A stretch of 13,154 bases of DNA from Chloroflexota bacterium (GCA_016463555.1 JAEMRB010000019.1:1-13154), one strand, 5' to 3'. Numbered from the stretch's first letter, positions 6,076 through 13,154 are shown. Translations and numbers: made by a program. Notes: a model not told the origin generated them from the sequence alone.

Positions 6076-6951
6076 GTGACCCTCGCCAACGAGACCCCAA
6101 CCACCCAGAAGCCGAGCCGCACCGCCAAGGAGCAGGCTGACATCGCGTTGAAGGCCGCCTCTGAAGGACGTTGGAAAGATGCGAGCGAGGCGAACACGGC
6201 AATCCTCGCCCTCGGCGACACCATCAAGGTTGAGGAGCGCGTCGAGGCACAGAACCGTCTCGCCAAGTGCCTCTGGGAGCAGGGCGACCTCGCCGGCTCA
6301 AAGAGGGAGTACCAGGCAACCCTCGCGCTTGATCCACTCAATCGCATTGCCGAGCGCAACCTTGAGCGCCTGAAGGGCCTCATTAAGCAGGTCGGCAAGA
6401 AGACCACCGCGAGCACCGAGGGGGCGACAACGCCCGCCGGCATCTTCATTCAAGAGGCGGGCACCACCGGGTTCGCCGCACTGACGAATGTTGCCGATGC
6501 TGGAACGCTCGCGCAGGTAAATCCTGGCGACTTGGTCGAGCTGATCGTTCTTGGCAATCGACTGATCGCCAAGGCGAACGGTGTTGAGATCGGTCGCGTC
6601 GAGCCACGCATCGCTGCACGACTCGTCAAGCTGATCGGTGATGGCAATAGCTACACATCGGGGATCACCTCAATCAGTGGTGGAGACATTCGCATCATCA
6701 TTCGTGAAGAGCACGTCAGCGCTGGCAATGTTGGCAAGGTCTCCTTTCCAACGGCCACGCGTACCAGCGATGAGCGACCCTACACGAAGGGCTCCTTCTT
6801 CCGCGATGACGAGGGCTTCGGCGACGATGATGAGGATACGTATGAAGAGGAGACGCCAGTCGCCGAGCGACCGAGCGTTGCGCCGCCAGAGAAGACCTCG
6901 GACGACGCATTCCTTCCTGACAGCGAAGAGGCTGGCAGCAACGACGATTAG
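6076..6951 (+). CDS. TPR protein with a conserved HIRAN-like C-terminal domain and acidic tail
   Basis: A 291-residue soluble protein. Two tetratricopeptide repeats (about 20-53 and 56-90) include KAASEGRWKDASEANTAIL and EQGDLAGSKREYQATLALDP. A short hinge leads to a domain (about 121-226) with IFIQEAGTTGFAALTN, GDLVELIVLGNRLIAKANG, IGRVEPRIAARLVKLIGDGN, IRIIIREEH and KVSFPT. I remember this domain, with segments like FIEETGKTG, LIKLMEGGN and VRVIIRE, in conserved TPR proteins of Chloroflexota and some Actinobacteria. Its strand pattern around IGRVEP...LVKLI also recalls HIRAN domains, which bind DNA ends in other contexts; that link is only an inference. The tail (about 243-291) is strongly acidic, with DDEGFGDDDEDTYEEE, and likely disordered. 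The next gene, a methylase-like protein, follows after 25 bp on the same strand, so the two are probably cotranscribed. Biochemical function is unknown. Confidence 0.8.
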   Translation: MTLANETPTTQKPSRTAKEQADIALKAASEGRWKDASEANTAILALGDTIKVEERVEAQNRLAKCLWEQGDLAGSKREYQATLALDPLNRIAERNLERLKGLIKQVGKKTTASTEGATTPAGIFIQEAGTTGFAALTNVADAGTLAQVNPGDLVELIVLGNRLIAKANGVEIGRVEPRIAARLVKLIGDGNSYTSGITSISGGDIRIIIREEHVSAGNVGKVSFPTATRTSDERPYTKGSFFRDDEGFGDDDEDTYEEETPVAERPSVAPPEKTSDDAFLPDSEEAGSNDD

Positions 6952-6976
6952 TCGCAGATAGGCGGAGAGCGTTCAC

Positions 6977-9316
6977 GTGGATCGCAGCGCCGCCCGACTC
7001 ACCGTCGCACTCGCGCCGTCCGCAAGGACTCCTGTCATATCAGCACGCGATCAACTGACCGTTGATCTCACCGCGCGCAGTAGCGCCTTGGCGCTGGCGA
7101 GCGTTTCACGTGAGCATCGCAGCCTCCTTCATGCGCGCGATGCTGTGGATGAGTGGGCGATCTCTGCCGAGCTTCGCCCCCCAACGGTGCGCGCCTATGA
7201 GGCGGCCGCGGCGGAGCTGCTGGCATCGGCATCGGAGGCGCTCGAGGCCGGATGGCAGAGCAGCTGTGCCGCCTGTGGGCAGGCCGTGCGCGTCGCCGCC
7301 TGGCGCTGGGAGGAGGAGCTTGATGCCGATCGAGAGCAGGGGCAACCAGCGGCGCGTCGCGCAACCTGTGCCGCCTGCCGTGCCCTCGGGCGACGTGGTG
7401 GTGACGCCGCGACCATGCTCCCCAACGAGGTCGCCTTTGCTGGGCTCCTCGAGCCTGCGGTTCGCGCCCGGGTAGATGGTCGCTTCGCTGGCGTCGTTGA
7501 CGGCGCCGCGGCACGCTGGAGCACCCGGCAGTTGCGCTCGCTTGATGCGCTGGGTAGTGCCCTAGAACGCTCAAGCGAGAGCGCCGTGATGCTGGGGGCA
7601 CTGCGCCTCACGTTGACCGAAGCGGCGGCGGCGATGGCTCGACCACAGCGTGCCGGGCGAACCTGGTGGGAGATCGCCCCATGGCAGGCGCTTCTCGATG
7701 CCATCGATGCCCGTCGCCGAATCTACCTGACTGCCCAGCCGGTGCCGCCACAGCTCACCATGAGCAGCGACCTCTCCGCGCTCACCTACCCCGGGGGCGG
7801 CACGATCGTTCTGCGCGGCGGAGCGGCCGCGCGCACGTCGCTGGCAACGCTCGTGACGCGCACCCCTGCAATTCGTGTCGCGCTCCTGCGCGTCACTGTG
7901 GGCGGCAGCGCCGAAGAGCTCAGCGACCGTGCGATTGCCGCGCGTTGGGCTGGCGAACAGAGTGAGCCCGACCTACTCCTTGCCGCGCTGCAATCAAACG
8001 ATGCCGTAACGATCGCCGCCGCCCTGGCGCGACTGCTCGTGGCGATGAATCCACTGATGCGCCACGACCCGCTCCTCGTGATCGATCTTGATGATCACGC
8101 TGAACAGCTGGCCGGCGTCTTAACGGCGATCAGCCTTGCGGGCGCTACAGGGAGCGTGGCTCGGCGTCTCGACGACGACCGCACCCCCGGACTCACCGTG
8201 ACGGCGCGATTGAGCGAGCCAGCGATCAAAGGGCTGCAGCCCCGCAGTCAGATCGCGCTCATGAGTGACCTTGTGGTCGCTCATGGCGAGCCTGCTACGC
8301 CGCGACAGATCCTCCCCGCCTACGCAGCGGCGCACGCTGGTGCAGCACATGCGGCAGGAGAGCTGCTCGATGCAGCAGCGTTTGCCGAAGAGCTGCGCGG
8401 CGTTGCCGACCTGCATACGAAGCTCCGCCCTGCTGGCTCATTCGACCAGCTCATTGCCGTGGCTGATGGACGCATCTTTGTTGAGGGGCGCGCGGAGCGT
8501 GAGCGCCTGGCCACCCCAGCCTCTGATCGCGCCGATGCCGCCGCCTTTGCACTCGTTGACGCACTCAGCGCAGGCGACGGCGTTGACGAGGCCCTTGTGG
8601 CGCTCGATGCCGATCCGATCGGCATGAGCCCAGAGCTACGCAGCGCGATGCTGGATGCGTATACGAGCGTGGTTGATGGCGCTCGAACGGCGCGCGCATC
8701 ACGAGCGGATCTCACGAGTGAACGTTTCGCGCTCGTTGCGGGGCTGCTGGAGCTTGGCCCCCGCATGGGCCTGCACGTTGCGGTCGCACCTGCGCTCGCA
8801 TCTACGGTTGTTGCCGGTCGCGCCCTCGGGGCGCGGGCCACGGTTGATCCAATCGATAGCTCGCCACCGCTGCGCACTCGTTCAGATCGCGCCGCCTATG
8901 ACGCCGTCGACGCGGTGCTCTACCGCCGCGGTCGTGCTGTGCTCTTCTGCGAGGTCGTTACTGGCCCTCTCCCCGTTGGTGAACTGCTCTTGCAGCGTCA
9001 TGCACTCATCGCGAGCGACCGCGAAGTCGTGCGGCTCCTCGTTCTTGCGCCAGCGCTCGTACCGCTGCTGCAACTCCGCCTGGCGCGTGATGAACGGTTG
9101 AGCGCCGCGTGGGAGACGGGGAACTGGCACCTCTTGGCAGCCGATCGAGTCGCAGCACTCTCCCGTCTCGCGGCACCGCGGCTCGCCGATCTTGAGGGGC
9201 ATCTTGGCGTCGAACCGCCGGCGCGAGATGCGGCGCAACTCGACCTCAGCTCGATGGGCTGGGGCGTTGCCAATAGCGAAGTAGTAGAAGGAGTTGATCG
9301 TGAACCTCTCAGCTGA
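6977..9316 (+). CDS. Large protein resembling a degenerate DNA methylase with zinc knuckle and nuclease-like C-terminus
   Basis: 779 residues, no membrane segment, GTG start with GGAGAG (6964-6969) 7 nt upstream. The N-terminal stretch VDLTARSSALAL (29-40), followed by ELRPPT (65-70), aligns by eye with methylase motif I (VDPFAGSG...) and its downstream region, but the glycine-rich loop is lost. A CxxC pair (C97/C100 and C131/C134) forms a zinc-knuckle-like unit. The segment ARWSTRQLRSLDALGSAL (179-196) resembles the PRQL...L helix of DNA methylases of this type. No DPPY/NPPY motif is visible where expected (about 290-312). Residues 348-371 (AALARLLVAM...HDPLLVIDLD) resemble the late-strand region of the fold. 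The C-terminal part (about 640-745), with AYDAVDAVLYRRGRAVLFCEVV and GNWHLLAADRV, resembles a PD-(D/E)XK-like accessory domain, with candidate D642, D645 and E659. This is remembered family resemblance, so catalysis is doubtful. It follows the TPR gene and overlaps the next gene by 17 bp. Confidence 0.7.
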   Translation: MDRSAARLTVALAPSARTPVISARDQLTVDLTARSSALALASVSREHRSLLHARDAVDEWAISAELRPPTVRAYEAAAAELLASASEALEAGWQSSCAACGQAVRVAAWRWEEELDADREQGQPAARRATCAACRALGRRGGDAATMLPNEVAFAGLLEPAVRARVDGRFAGVVDGAAARWSTRQLRSLDALGSALERSSESAVMLGALRLTLTEAAAAMARPQRAGRTWWEIAPWQALLDAIDARRRIYLTAQPVPPQLTMSSDLSALTYPGGGTIVLRGGAAARTSLATLVTRTPAIRVALLRVTVGGSAEELSDRAIAARWAGEQSEPDLLLAALQSNDAVTIAAALARLLVAMNPLMRHDPLLVIDLDDHAEQLAGVLTAISLAGATGSVARRLDDDRTPGLTVTARLSEPAIKGLQPRSQIALMSDLVVAHGEPATPRQILPAYAAAHAGAAHAAGELLDAAAFAEELRGVADLHTKLRPAGSFDQLIAVADGRIFVEGRAERERLATPASDRADAAAFALVDALSAGDGVDEALVALDADPIGMSPELRSAMLDAYTSVVDGARTARASRADLTSERFALVAGLLELGPRMGLHVAVAPALASTVVAGRALGARATVDPIDSSPPLRTRSDRAAYDAVDAVLYRRGRAVLFCEVVTGPLPVGELLLQRHALIASDREVVRLLVLAPALVPLLQLRLARDERLSAAWETGNWHLLAADRVAALSRLAAPRLADLEGHLGVEPPARDAAQLDLSSMGWGVANSEVVEGVDREPLS
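9288..9293 (+). promoter_or_regulatory. Shine-Dalgarno fixing the GTG start of the ABA4-like gene
   Basis: AAGGAG lies inside the end of the preceding gene, 6 nt before the GTG at 9300. An in-frame TTG at 9294 directly abuts it and is therefore an unlikely start. Confidence 0.7.
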
Positions 9317-9755
9317 CGTCTTGAGCGCACTCTTCCTTGCAGCGACGATTGGCGTCGGGCCATTCTGGTTCCTGATGGCCGTACGCCCTCACGCTGAAGT
9401 CACTCGCCGCACCATGCTGACGCCGTGGCCCGTGGTCGCTATCGGGTTGCTATATGCGGCCCTGGTAATTCCCAGCGCCGGTGCCATCCTCGGAACCCTG
9501 CTCAACCCCACGCTGAGTGCAATCTCTGCCTCACTTGCAACCCCAGAGGGGAGCCTCGCCGTGTGGCTCCATGTGCTTGCCTTTGACCTGATCGCGGGGC
9601 GATTCATTTGGCTCGATGGCCTGAGCCGTGGCGTTGGGGCACCGCTTCGCATTGCGGCGTTGACGCTCGCCCTCATGTTCGGACCGCTCGGGCTGCTCCT
9701 GCACCTCGCCCTGCGCCCCCGTCGCCCCCGAGAAGGGGCACAAGCCGTATCCTGA
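9300..9755 (+). CDS. ABA4-like (DUF4281) integral membrane protein
   Basis: 151 residues with about four membrane segments (roughly 5-28, 42-66, 87-104 and 116-138). The motif WLHVLAFDLIAGRFIWLD (89-106), followed by TLALMFGPLGLLL (122-134), is the signature of the ABA-deficient 4 family. The plant member ABA4 is needed for neoxanthin formation from violaxanthin. Bacterial members are widespread and mostly uncharacterised, sometimes near carotenoid genes. A squalene/phytoene synthase gene lies about 2.7 kb away on the opposite strand, which makes a carotenoid-related role plausible but unproven. The gene overlaps the end of the methylase-like gene by 17 bp and is probably translated from the same mRNA. 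A charged RPRRPREG segment ends the protein on one side of the membrane. Confidence 0.85.
   Translation: MNLSADVLSALFLAATIGVGPFWFLMAVRPHAEVTRRTMLTPWPVVAIGLLYAALVIPSAGAILGTLLNPTLSAISASLATPEGSLAVWLHVLAFDLIAGRFIWLDGLSRGVGAPLRIAALTLALMFGPLGLLLHLALRPRRPREGAQAVS
9748..9753 (+). promoter_or_regulatory. Candidate -10 box (TATCCT) upstream of the DUF885 gene
   Basis: TATCCT overlaps the first base of the ABA4-like gene's TGA and is the same hexamer as the one at 6013-6018. Initiation about 7 nt downstream would give a leader of roughly 55 nt that begins almost at the hairpin at 9764-9780. No -35 hexamer is recognisable. Confidence 0.35.
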
Positions 9756-9763
9756 GCGGGAGT

Positions 9764-9780
9764 CGCCCAGCACTTGGGCG
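9764..9780 (+). other. Inverted repeat / RNA hairpin in the leader of the DUF885 gene
   Basis: CGCCCA and TGGGCG form a perfect 6-bp stem with a 5-nt loop (GCACT). No T-run follows, so it is not a canonical intrinsic terminator. It lies between the ABA4-like stop and the DUF885 Shine-Dalgarno and could be an mRNA 5'-end stabiliser, a weak attenuator, or chance in GC-rich DNA. Confidence 0.5.
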
Positions 9781-9798
9781 CAGGAGTCCCGGAGCCCC

Positions 9799-9807
9799 GG
9801 GGAGGAG
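9799..9807 (+). promoter_or_regulatory. Shine-Dalgarno fixing the GTG start of the DUF885 gene
   Basis: GGGGAGGAG lies 8 nt before the GTG at 9816. A start at the in-frame TTG 9774 would fall inside the hairpin and encode a Gly/Pro-rich leader unlike the family. Confidence 0.75.
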
Positions 9808-9815
9808 CCCAGATC

Positions 9816-11504
9816 GTGTCGAAGCCACTATCCGCGAACGACCAGGCCGTAAAGACCCTCGCCGACGACCTCTGGAAGGAGATGCTCGCGCACTCTCCAA
9901 TCTGGGGGACCTTCCTCGGCATTGAGGTCAACGACGGCGCCCTCGACGACACCTCGGACGCCGCACGCCTGCGTGACCGCGCCATGTGGGAGAAGTACGC
10001 CAAGGCGGCGAAGGCCATTGGCGACGACGGGCTCGACATCGAGTGGAAGATCACGCGCGACCTGATCGCCGTCGGTGGCTCGATCGCCATCGAGAAGGAC
10101 GATCACCGCATGGACCTCCTCTCCTCGGTCGACCACATGGATGGGGTGCAGACACTCCTGCCGCAGATCGTCACCTTCCAGGATGCGAAGACCCCGGAGA
10201 AGTTCGCCAAGCTGGTGAGCCGACTCAAGGCCTTCCCGAAGTTCATGGACGAGGCGATCGCGCGCGTGCATGAGGCGGAGAAGCGCGGCCTTGTTGCCTC
10301 CAAGATCTCGACGGAGCGACTGATCGCCCAGCTCGACGGCTTGATGGCCATTCCAACCGAACAGTCACCGATCGTCACCGCCGCTAACGTTGCCGGTGAC
10401 GCTGAGCGAGCCGAGCTCGTCACGATCGTGGCCGAGTATGTTGACCCGCAGATCAAGCGCTACTACGAGGCGGTCAGCGGCAGCTACCGCACCAAGGCGC
10501 GCGAAGTGCCGGGCCTCTGCTCCGCACCAAACGGCGCCGAGCTCTACAAGGTGGCCATCCGCAGCTGGACCGGCCTACAGCTCGATCCGAAGGAGCTCCA
10601 CGAGATCGGCCTGCAGGAGTGGGCCGATATCCAGGAGGAGATGAAGGTCATCTCGACGAAGCTCGGCTTCGGCGGCTCCATCGACAAACTACGCGATGCC
10701 GCCGAGAGCGACCCAACCAACGTCGCGGCGTCGAAAGAGGCGCTCATCGTGCGCATTAAGGAAGATATTGACCGCGGCTATGCCGAAGCCGGCAAGGTCT
10801 TCGGGCGATTCCCGAAGGCTGGCTGCGACGTGAAGGCGGTCGAAGATTTCAAGGAGAAGGATGCACCCGCCGCCTACTACTTCAGCCCTGCGGCTGATGG
10901 TTCGCGCCCGGGGACGTACTACGTGAACGGCTACGACCTGCCGTCGCGCTTCTTGCACGCCCTCGCGCCAACCACCTATCACGAGGCCATCCCGGGGCAC
11001 CACTTCCAGATCGCACTGGAGATGGAGTTGGAGTTCTTGCCAGACCTGCGCAAGCACGCCTCGCACCTTGCGGGGAACGCCTACGTTGAGGGTTGGGGCC
11101 TCTACTCGGAGCGACTCGCCGACGAGCTCGGCCTCTATCGCAGCGAGATGGAGCGCTTCGGCATGCTTCAGGGTCAGGCCCACCGCGCGGCGCGCCTCGT
11201 CGTTGACACCGGCCTCCACGCCTTCGGCTGGGACCGCGATAAGGGTGTGGCGTTTATGGAGTCCGTTGGACTGCCACGAACCGACGCCGAGATCGAGACC
11301 GATCGCTACATCGCCTGGCCAGCTCAGGCGCTCTGCTACAAGGTTGGGCAGCGTGCGATTCAGCGCACGCGCGCCGCGATCGAGAAGCGCGATGGCGACA
11401 AGTTCGACATCAAGTCCTTCCACGATCACGCCATTGGGCACGGCCAGATTCCGCTCCCGGTCTTTGAGGCCGAGATGCCGAACTGGGTCAAGCCGAAGGC
11501 ATGA
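9816..11504 (+). CDS. DUF885 family zinc metallohydrolase (putative peptidase)
   Basis: 562 residues, close to the usual size of DUF885 proteins. The hallmark HEAIPGHHFQ (389-398) and the downstream EGWGLYSERLADELG (425-439) supply the probable zinc ligands and general base, in a gluzincin-like arrangement. A final conserved part reads DRYIAWPAQALCYKVGQ (496-512). Most of the chain is predicted helical, with DLWKEMLAHSPIWGTFLGI near the N-terminus typical of the family. Many relatives carry a signal peptide or lipobox, but none is seen here, so this one is probably cytosolic. DUF885 proteins are thought to be metallopeptidases or related hydrolases; substrate is unknown. All hallmark residues are present, so it is probably active. 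Its TGA overlaps the following ATG (ATGA), implying a two-gene unit with the DMT transporter and a possible substrate or product link. Confidence 0.9.
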   Translation: MSKPLSANDQAVKTLADDLWKEMLAHSPIWGTFLGIEVNDGALDDTSDAARLRDRAMWEKYAKAAKAIGDDGLDIEWKITRDLIAVGGSIAIEKDDHRMDLLSSVDHMDGVQTLLPQIVTFQDAKTPEKFAKLVSRLKAFPKFMDEAIARVHEAEKRGLVASKISTERLIAQLDGLMAIPTEQSPIVTAANVAGDAERAELVTIVAEYVDPQIKRYYEAVSGSYRTKAREVPGLCSAPNGAELYKVAIRSWTGLQLDPKELHEIGLQEWADIQEEMKVISTKLGFGGSIDKLRDAAESDPTNVAASKEALIVRIKEDIDRGYAEAGKVFGRFPKAGCDVKAVEDFKEKDAPAAYYFSPAADGSRPGTYYVNGYDLPSRFLHALAPTTYHEAIPGHHFQIALEMELEFLPDLRKHASHLAGNAYVEGWGLYSERLADELGLYRSEMERFGMLQGQAHRAARLVVDTGLHAFGWDRDKGVAFMESVGLPRTDAEIETDRYIAWPAQALCYKVGQRAIQRTRAAIEKRDGDKFDIKSFHDHAIGHGQIPLPVFEAEMPNWVKPKA

Positions 11505-12433
11505 GCAACGCTGGGGGGACCGCGGGCGCGGCTCGCGGAACCTCCCGGCGAACGGTCGGGATCCTCTGCGCGATCGGCGCCTCGCTCGCGTGGGGCTTCG
11601 GATCGACGACGTCGGATTACGTCCTTTCGGCGGGGGTGGGGAACGACACGTTCCTGGTTATTGAGCTCGGCGTCGGCTTTCTCGTGCTGCTCGCTCTCGG
11701 CGCAATCCGTGGCGAGCTGAGCGGCTTCCGACACCCAGGGCTGCTGCGGGCATCTTCGACCGGGATCATTGAGCCGTGGGGGGCGTACACGCTCGGTAAT
11801 GTCGGCATCATCTTCTCAAGCGGTGCCTTCGTCGCCCTCGTCTCGTCACTGAATCCCGTGCTGATCGCCATTCTGGCCGCCCCATATCTCGGCGAGAGGG
11901 TGAGTCGTCAGGCCGCCATCCTCATGGTTGTCTCGATCTTCGGCGTGGCCCTCGTGGTCGGCGGCGCTGGTGTCGCGGGCACGCTCAAGCCGGAGGGGAT
12001 CATCTTCGCCACACTCGGACTCTTCTGCGGCGCCGCCTATGTGCTCATCTCCTCGAAGCTGGTGCGCACCATGCCGGTGCTGCCGCTTGTCGCATCGCAA
12101 CTGCTGGTGGCGGCACTCGCCTCCCTCGCCCTCCTGATCGTGCGCGTCACGATCTTTAACGGCGACCTTCAACTGCCAGCAACCGAGATGCAGTGGGCCG
12201 TCTCAGTTGCAACTGGCGTCTTCGGCGGCGCTGCACCGTTCATCTTCTATCTCGAAGCGACGCGACGCATTCCCACCACAACGGTGAGCCAGTTCAGCAC
12301 GCTGGTGCCAGTGGTTGCGCTGATCGGCGGCGTGATCCTCCTGAACGACGCGACGACCCCAGTACAACTGCTCGGTACCGCGATCGTGGTGGTCTCCCTG
12401 TCGCTCCTTGCGCGTTACGCCCGCGCGCACTGA
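11501..12433 (+). CDS. EamA/DMT-superfamily transporter
   Basis: 310 residues with ten predicted membrane helices in two homologous EamA units (about 18-152 and 164-303). Unit 1 shows LAWGFGSTTSDYVLS near its start and SLNPVLIAILAAPYLGERVS (115-134) near its end. Unit 2 repeats this order, with GLFCGAAYVLISSKLV near its start and TTTVSQFSTLVPVVALIGG near its end. The family exports or imports amino acids, nucleosides and other metabolites; the substrate cannot be read from sequence. The ATG overlaps the DUF885 stop by 4 bp, so translation is probably coupled; an export role for hydrolysis products of that enzyme is only a guess. The N-terminus (1-16) is Gly/Ala/Arg-rich and cytosolic. The gene ends 14 bp before the convergent phytoene synthase gene. 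Confidence 0.88.
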   Translation: MSNAGGTAGAARGTSRRTVGILCAIGASLAWGFGSTTSDYVLSAGVGNDTFLVIELGVGFLVLLALGAIRGELSGFRHPGLLRASSTGIIEPWGAYTLGNVGIIFSSGAFVALVSSLNPVLIAILAAPYLGERVSRQAAILMVVSIFGVALVVGGAGVAGTLKPEGIIFATLGLFCGAAYVLISSKLVRTMPVLPLVASQLLVAALASLALLIVRVTIFNGDLQLPATEMQWAVSVATGVFGGAAPFIFYLEATRRIPTTTVSQFSTLVPVVALIGGVILLNDATTPVQLLGTAIVVVSLSLLARYARAH

Positions 12434-12435
12434 GG

Positions 12436-12450
12436 TAGAGCGCCCCTCTA
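12436..12450. terminator. Weak bidirectional hairpin between convergent genes
   Basis: TAGAG (12436-12440) and CTCTA (12446-12450) form a 5-bp stem with a CGCCC loop. It lies exactly between the DMT transporter and the phytoene synthase gene and includes the latter's stop. No T-tract is present on either side, so termination activity is uncertain. Confidence 0.3.
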
Positions 12451-13154
12451 GGAGCTCGTCACCGCGCGCATCAGGGCAGCGGCCTTGCGGGCTCGCCCCA
12501 CCACCGGCCGATGCGGTCGGCGCAGGCCGAAGCCGTCGCGCTCGATTTGTCGCAGGATCTCGCGATAGAGGTGCGCCGCCACGCGAATCGATCGGCCGCC
12601 GTTCTCTAGGTGGCGGATCCCTGCAGTGCCAACCTCGTAGTCGTCATCGGCTCGAGCGATCTCGGCCAAGTGGAGCGCGCGCCGATCACCATCACGAAGC
12701 GAGGTCGGGCCGCTCGTTGCTGCAGGGTCGAGCCCAGCACGCCGTAGGGCGCTCGCGGGGAGATAGACACGCCCGTTGGCAAGGTCCTCGTCGATGTCGC
12801 GCAAGATATTCGTGCGCTGCATTGCCGCGCCAAGGGCACGGGCTGCGCGATCGGCTTGCGCATCGTTGCCGGCGCGCACACCGAGGAGTGCCGCCATCAG
12901 GCGACCGACAGTGCCCGCAACCTGGTAGCAGTAGAGATCAAGATCCGCGTCACTCTCCATCGTAGGGCCGGCGAGATCACCCTCCATGCCATCAAGAAAT
13001 GCGCCGATCGCATCAATCGGCAGGGCAGGCGTACGACGCCGCAGGTCGACGAAGATCGCCAACTCATCGCCACCAGCGCTGTCGATCACTCCGCTGCTGA
13101 GCCAGGTACGAATTGCCGCGAGGCGTTGCGCGGCCTCGGCGCGCCCTACGGAGC
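12448..13154 (-). CDS. Squalene/phytoene synthase family protein, C-terminal part (5' end outside window)
   Basis: The frame is open from the window edge to TAG (12450-12448), giving 234 complete residues. A GTG at 13089 is internal, because the frame continues upstream with SVGRAEAAQRLAAIRTWL. Family features are DGMEGDL, YCYQVAGTVGRLM, and the second Asp-rich motif NILRDIDEDLANGRVYLP, which binds diphosphate through Mg2+. YREILRQIERDGFGLRRP lies near the end. The first Asp-rich motif lies beyond the window. These enzymes join two prenyl diphosphates head to head: phytoene synthase (CrtB) uses geranylgeranyl diphosphate, squalene-type enzymes use farnesyl diphosphate. The C-terminal style and the ABA4-like gene nearby favour phytoene synthase for carotenoids, but a squalene or hopanoid (HpnC/HpnD-like) role is possible. 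Convergent with the DMT transporter gene. Confidence 0.88.
   Translation of the reverse strand, partial: SVGRAEAAQRLAAIRTWLSSGVIDSAGGDELAIFVDLRRRTPALPIDAIGAFLDGMEGDLAGPTMESDADLDLYCYQVAGTVGRLMAALLGVRAGNDAQADRAARALGAAMQRTNILRDIDEDLANGRVYLPASALRRAGLDPAATSGPTSLRDGDRRALHLAEIARADDDYEVGTAGIRHLENGGRSIRVAAHLYREILRQIERDGFGLRRPHRPVVGRARKAAALMRAVTSS

Noticed and set aside
10689..11441. Long open frame (about 250 codons) on the minus strand within the DUF885 gene
   Set aside because: It is antisense to the HEAIPGHH-containing coding region, shows no recognisable motif, and is explained by GC-rich third-position bias.
13087..13089. GTG as the true start of the squalene/phytoene synthase gene
   Set aside because: The frame continues open to the window edge with family-like sequence, and the first Asp-rich motif is missing, so the gene must extend beyond the window.
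1..13154. CRISPR array, insertion sequence, prophage or integrated element
   Set aside because: I found no regularly spaced repeats, transposase, integrase, tRNA gene or terminal inverted repeats. Gene spacing and base use look uniform.

Overview
The window is high-GC bacterial chromosome, densely packed, with many GTG starts and no mobile element, tRNA, rRNA or CRISPR array that I can see. Gene content suggests a Chloroflexota-type organism, possibly a freshwater lineage. The main clue is a TPR protein with a C-terminal domain I remember as common in that phylum, followed by a large methylase-like protein. This assignment is inference from remembered protein resemblance, not from a marker gene.

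Layout. (1) Positions 1-2391, plus strand: the tail of an unidentified gene, a FabG-type 3-oxoacyl-ACP reductase, and a one-base-overlapping, cysteine-rich, divergent LCP-family (LytR-CpsA-Psr) exported protein. (2) Positions 2407-5026, minus strand: a two-gene operon. A soluble PRC-barrel / MgtE_N / CBS-pair protein is followed, with an 8-bp overlap, by an NRAMP-superfamily transporter. The transporter's metal-site motifs (DAGG in helix 1, TPY in helix 6) differ from Mn/Fe NRAMPs and resemble the Mg2+-transporting NRAMP branch. The operon looks like a split Mg2+ uptake system with MgtE's sensor on a separate polypeptide. (3) Positions 5108-12433, plus strand: an unknown polytopic membrane protein (probably leaderless), the TPR protein, a 779-residue protein that looks like a degenerate DNA methylase with a zinc knuckle and a possible nuclease-like C-terminus, an ABA4-like (DUF4281) membrane protein, a DUF885 metallohydrolase and an EamA/DMT transporter. 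Several of these overlap by 4 to 17 bp. (4) Positions 12448-13154, minus strand: the 3' part of a squalene/phytoene synthase gene, cut by the window edge.

The strongest candidates for something under-described are the MgtE-sensor/NRAMP pair and the apparently inactivated methylase-like protein beside the TPR gene. The ABA4-like protein and the phytoene synthase about 2.7 kb apart hint at carotenoid chemistry, but they are on opposite strands and are not an operon. No gap between genes exceeds about 80 bp.
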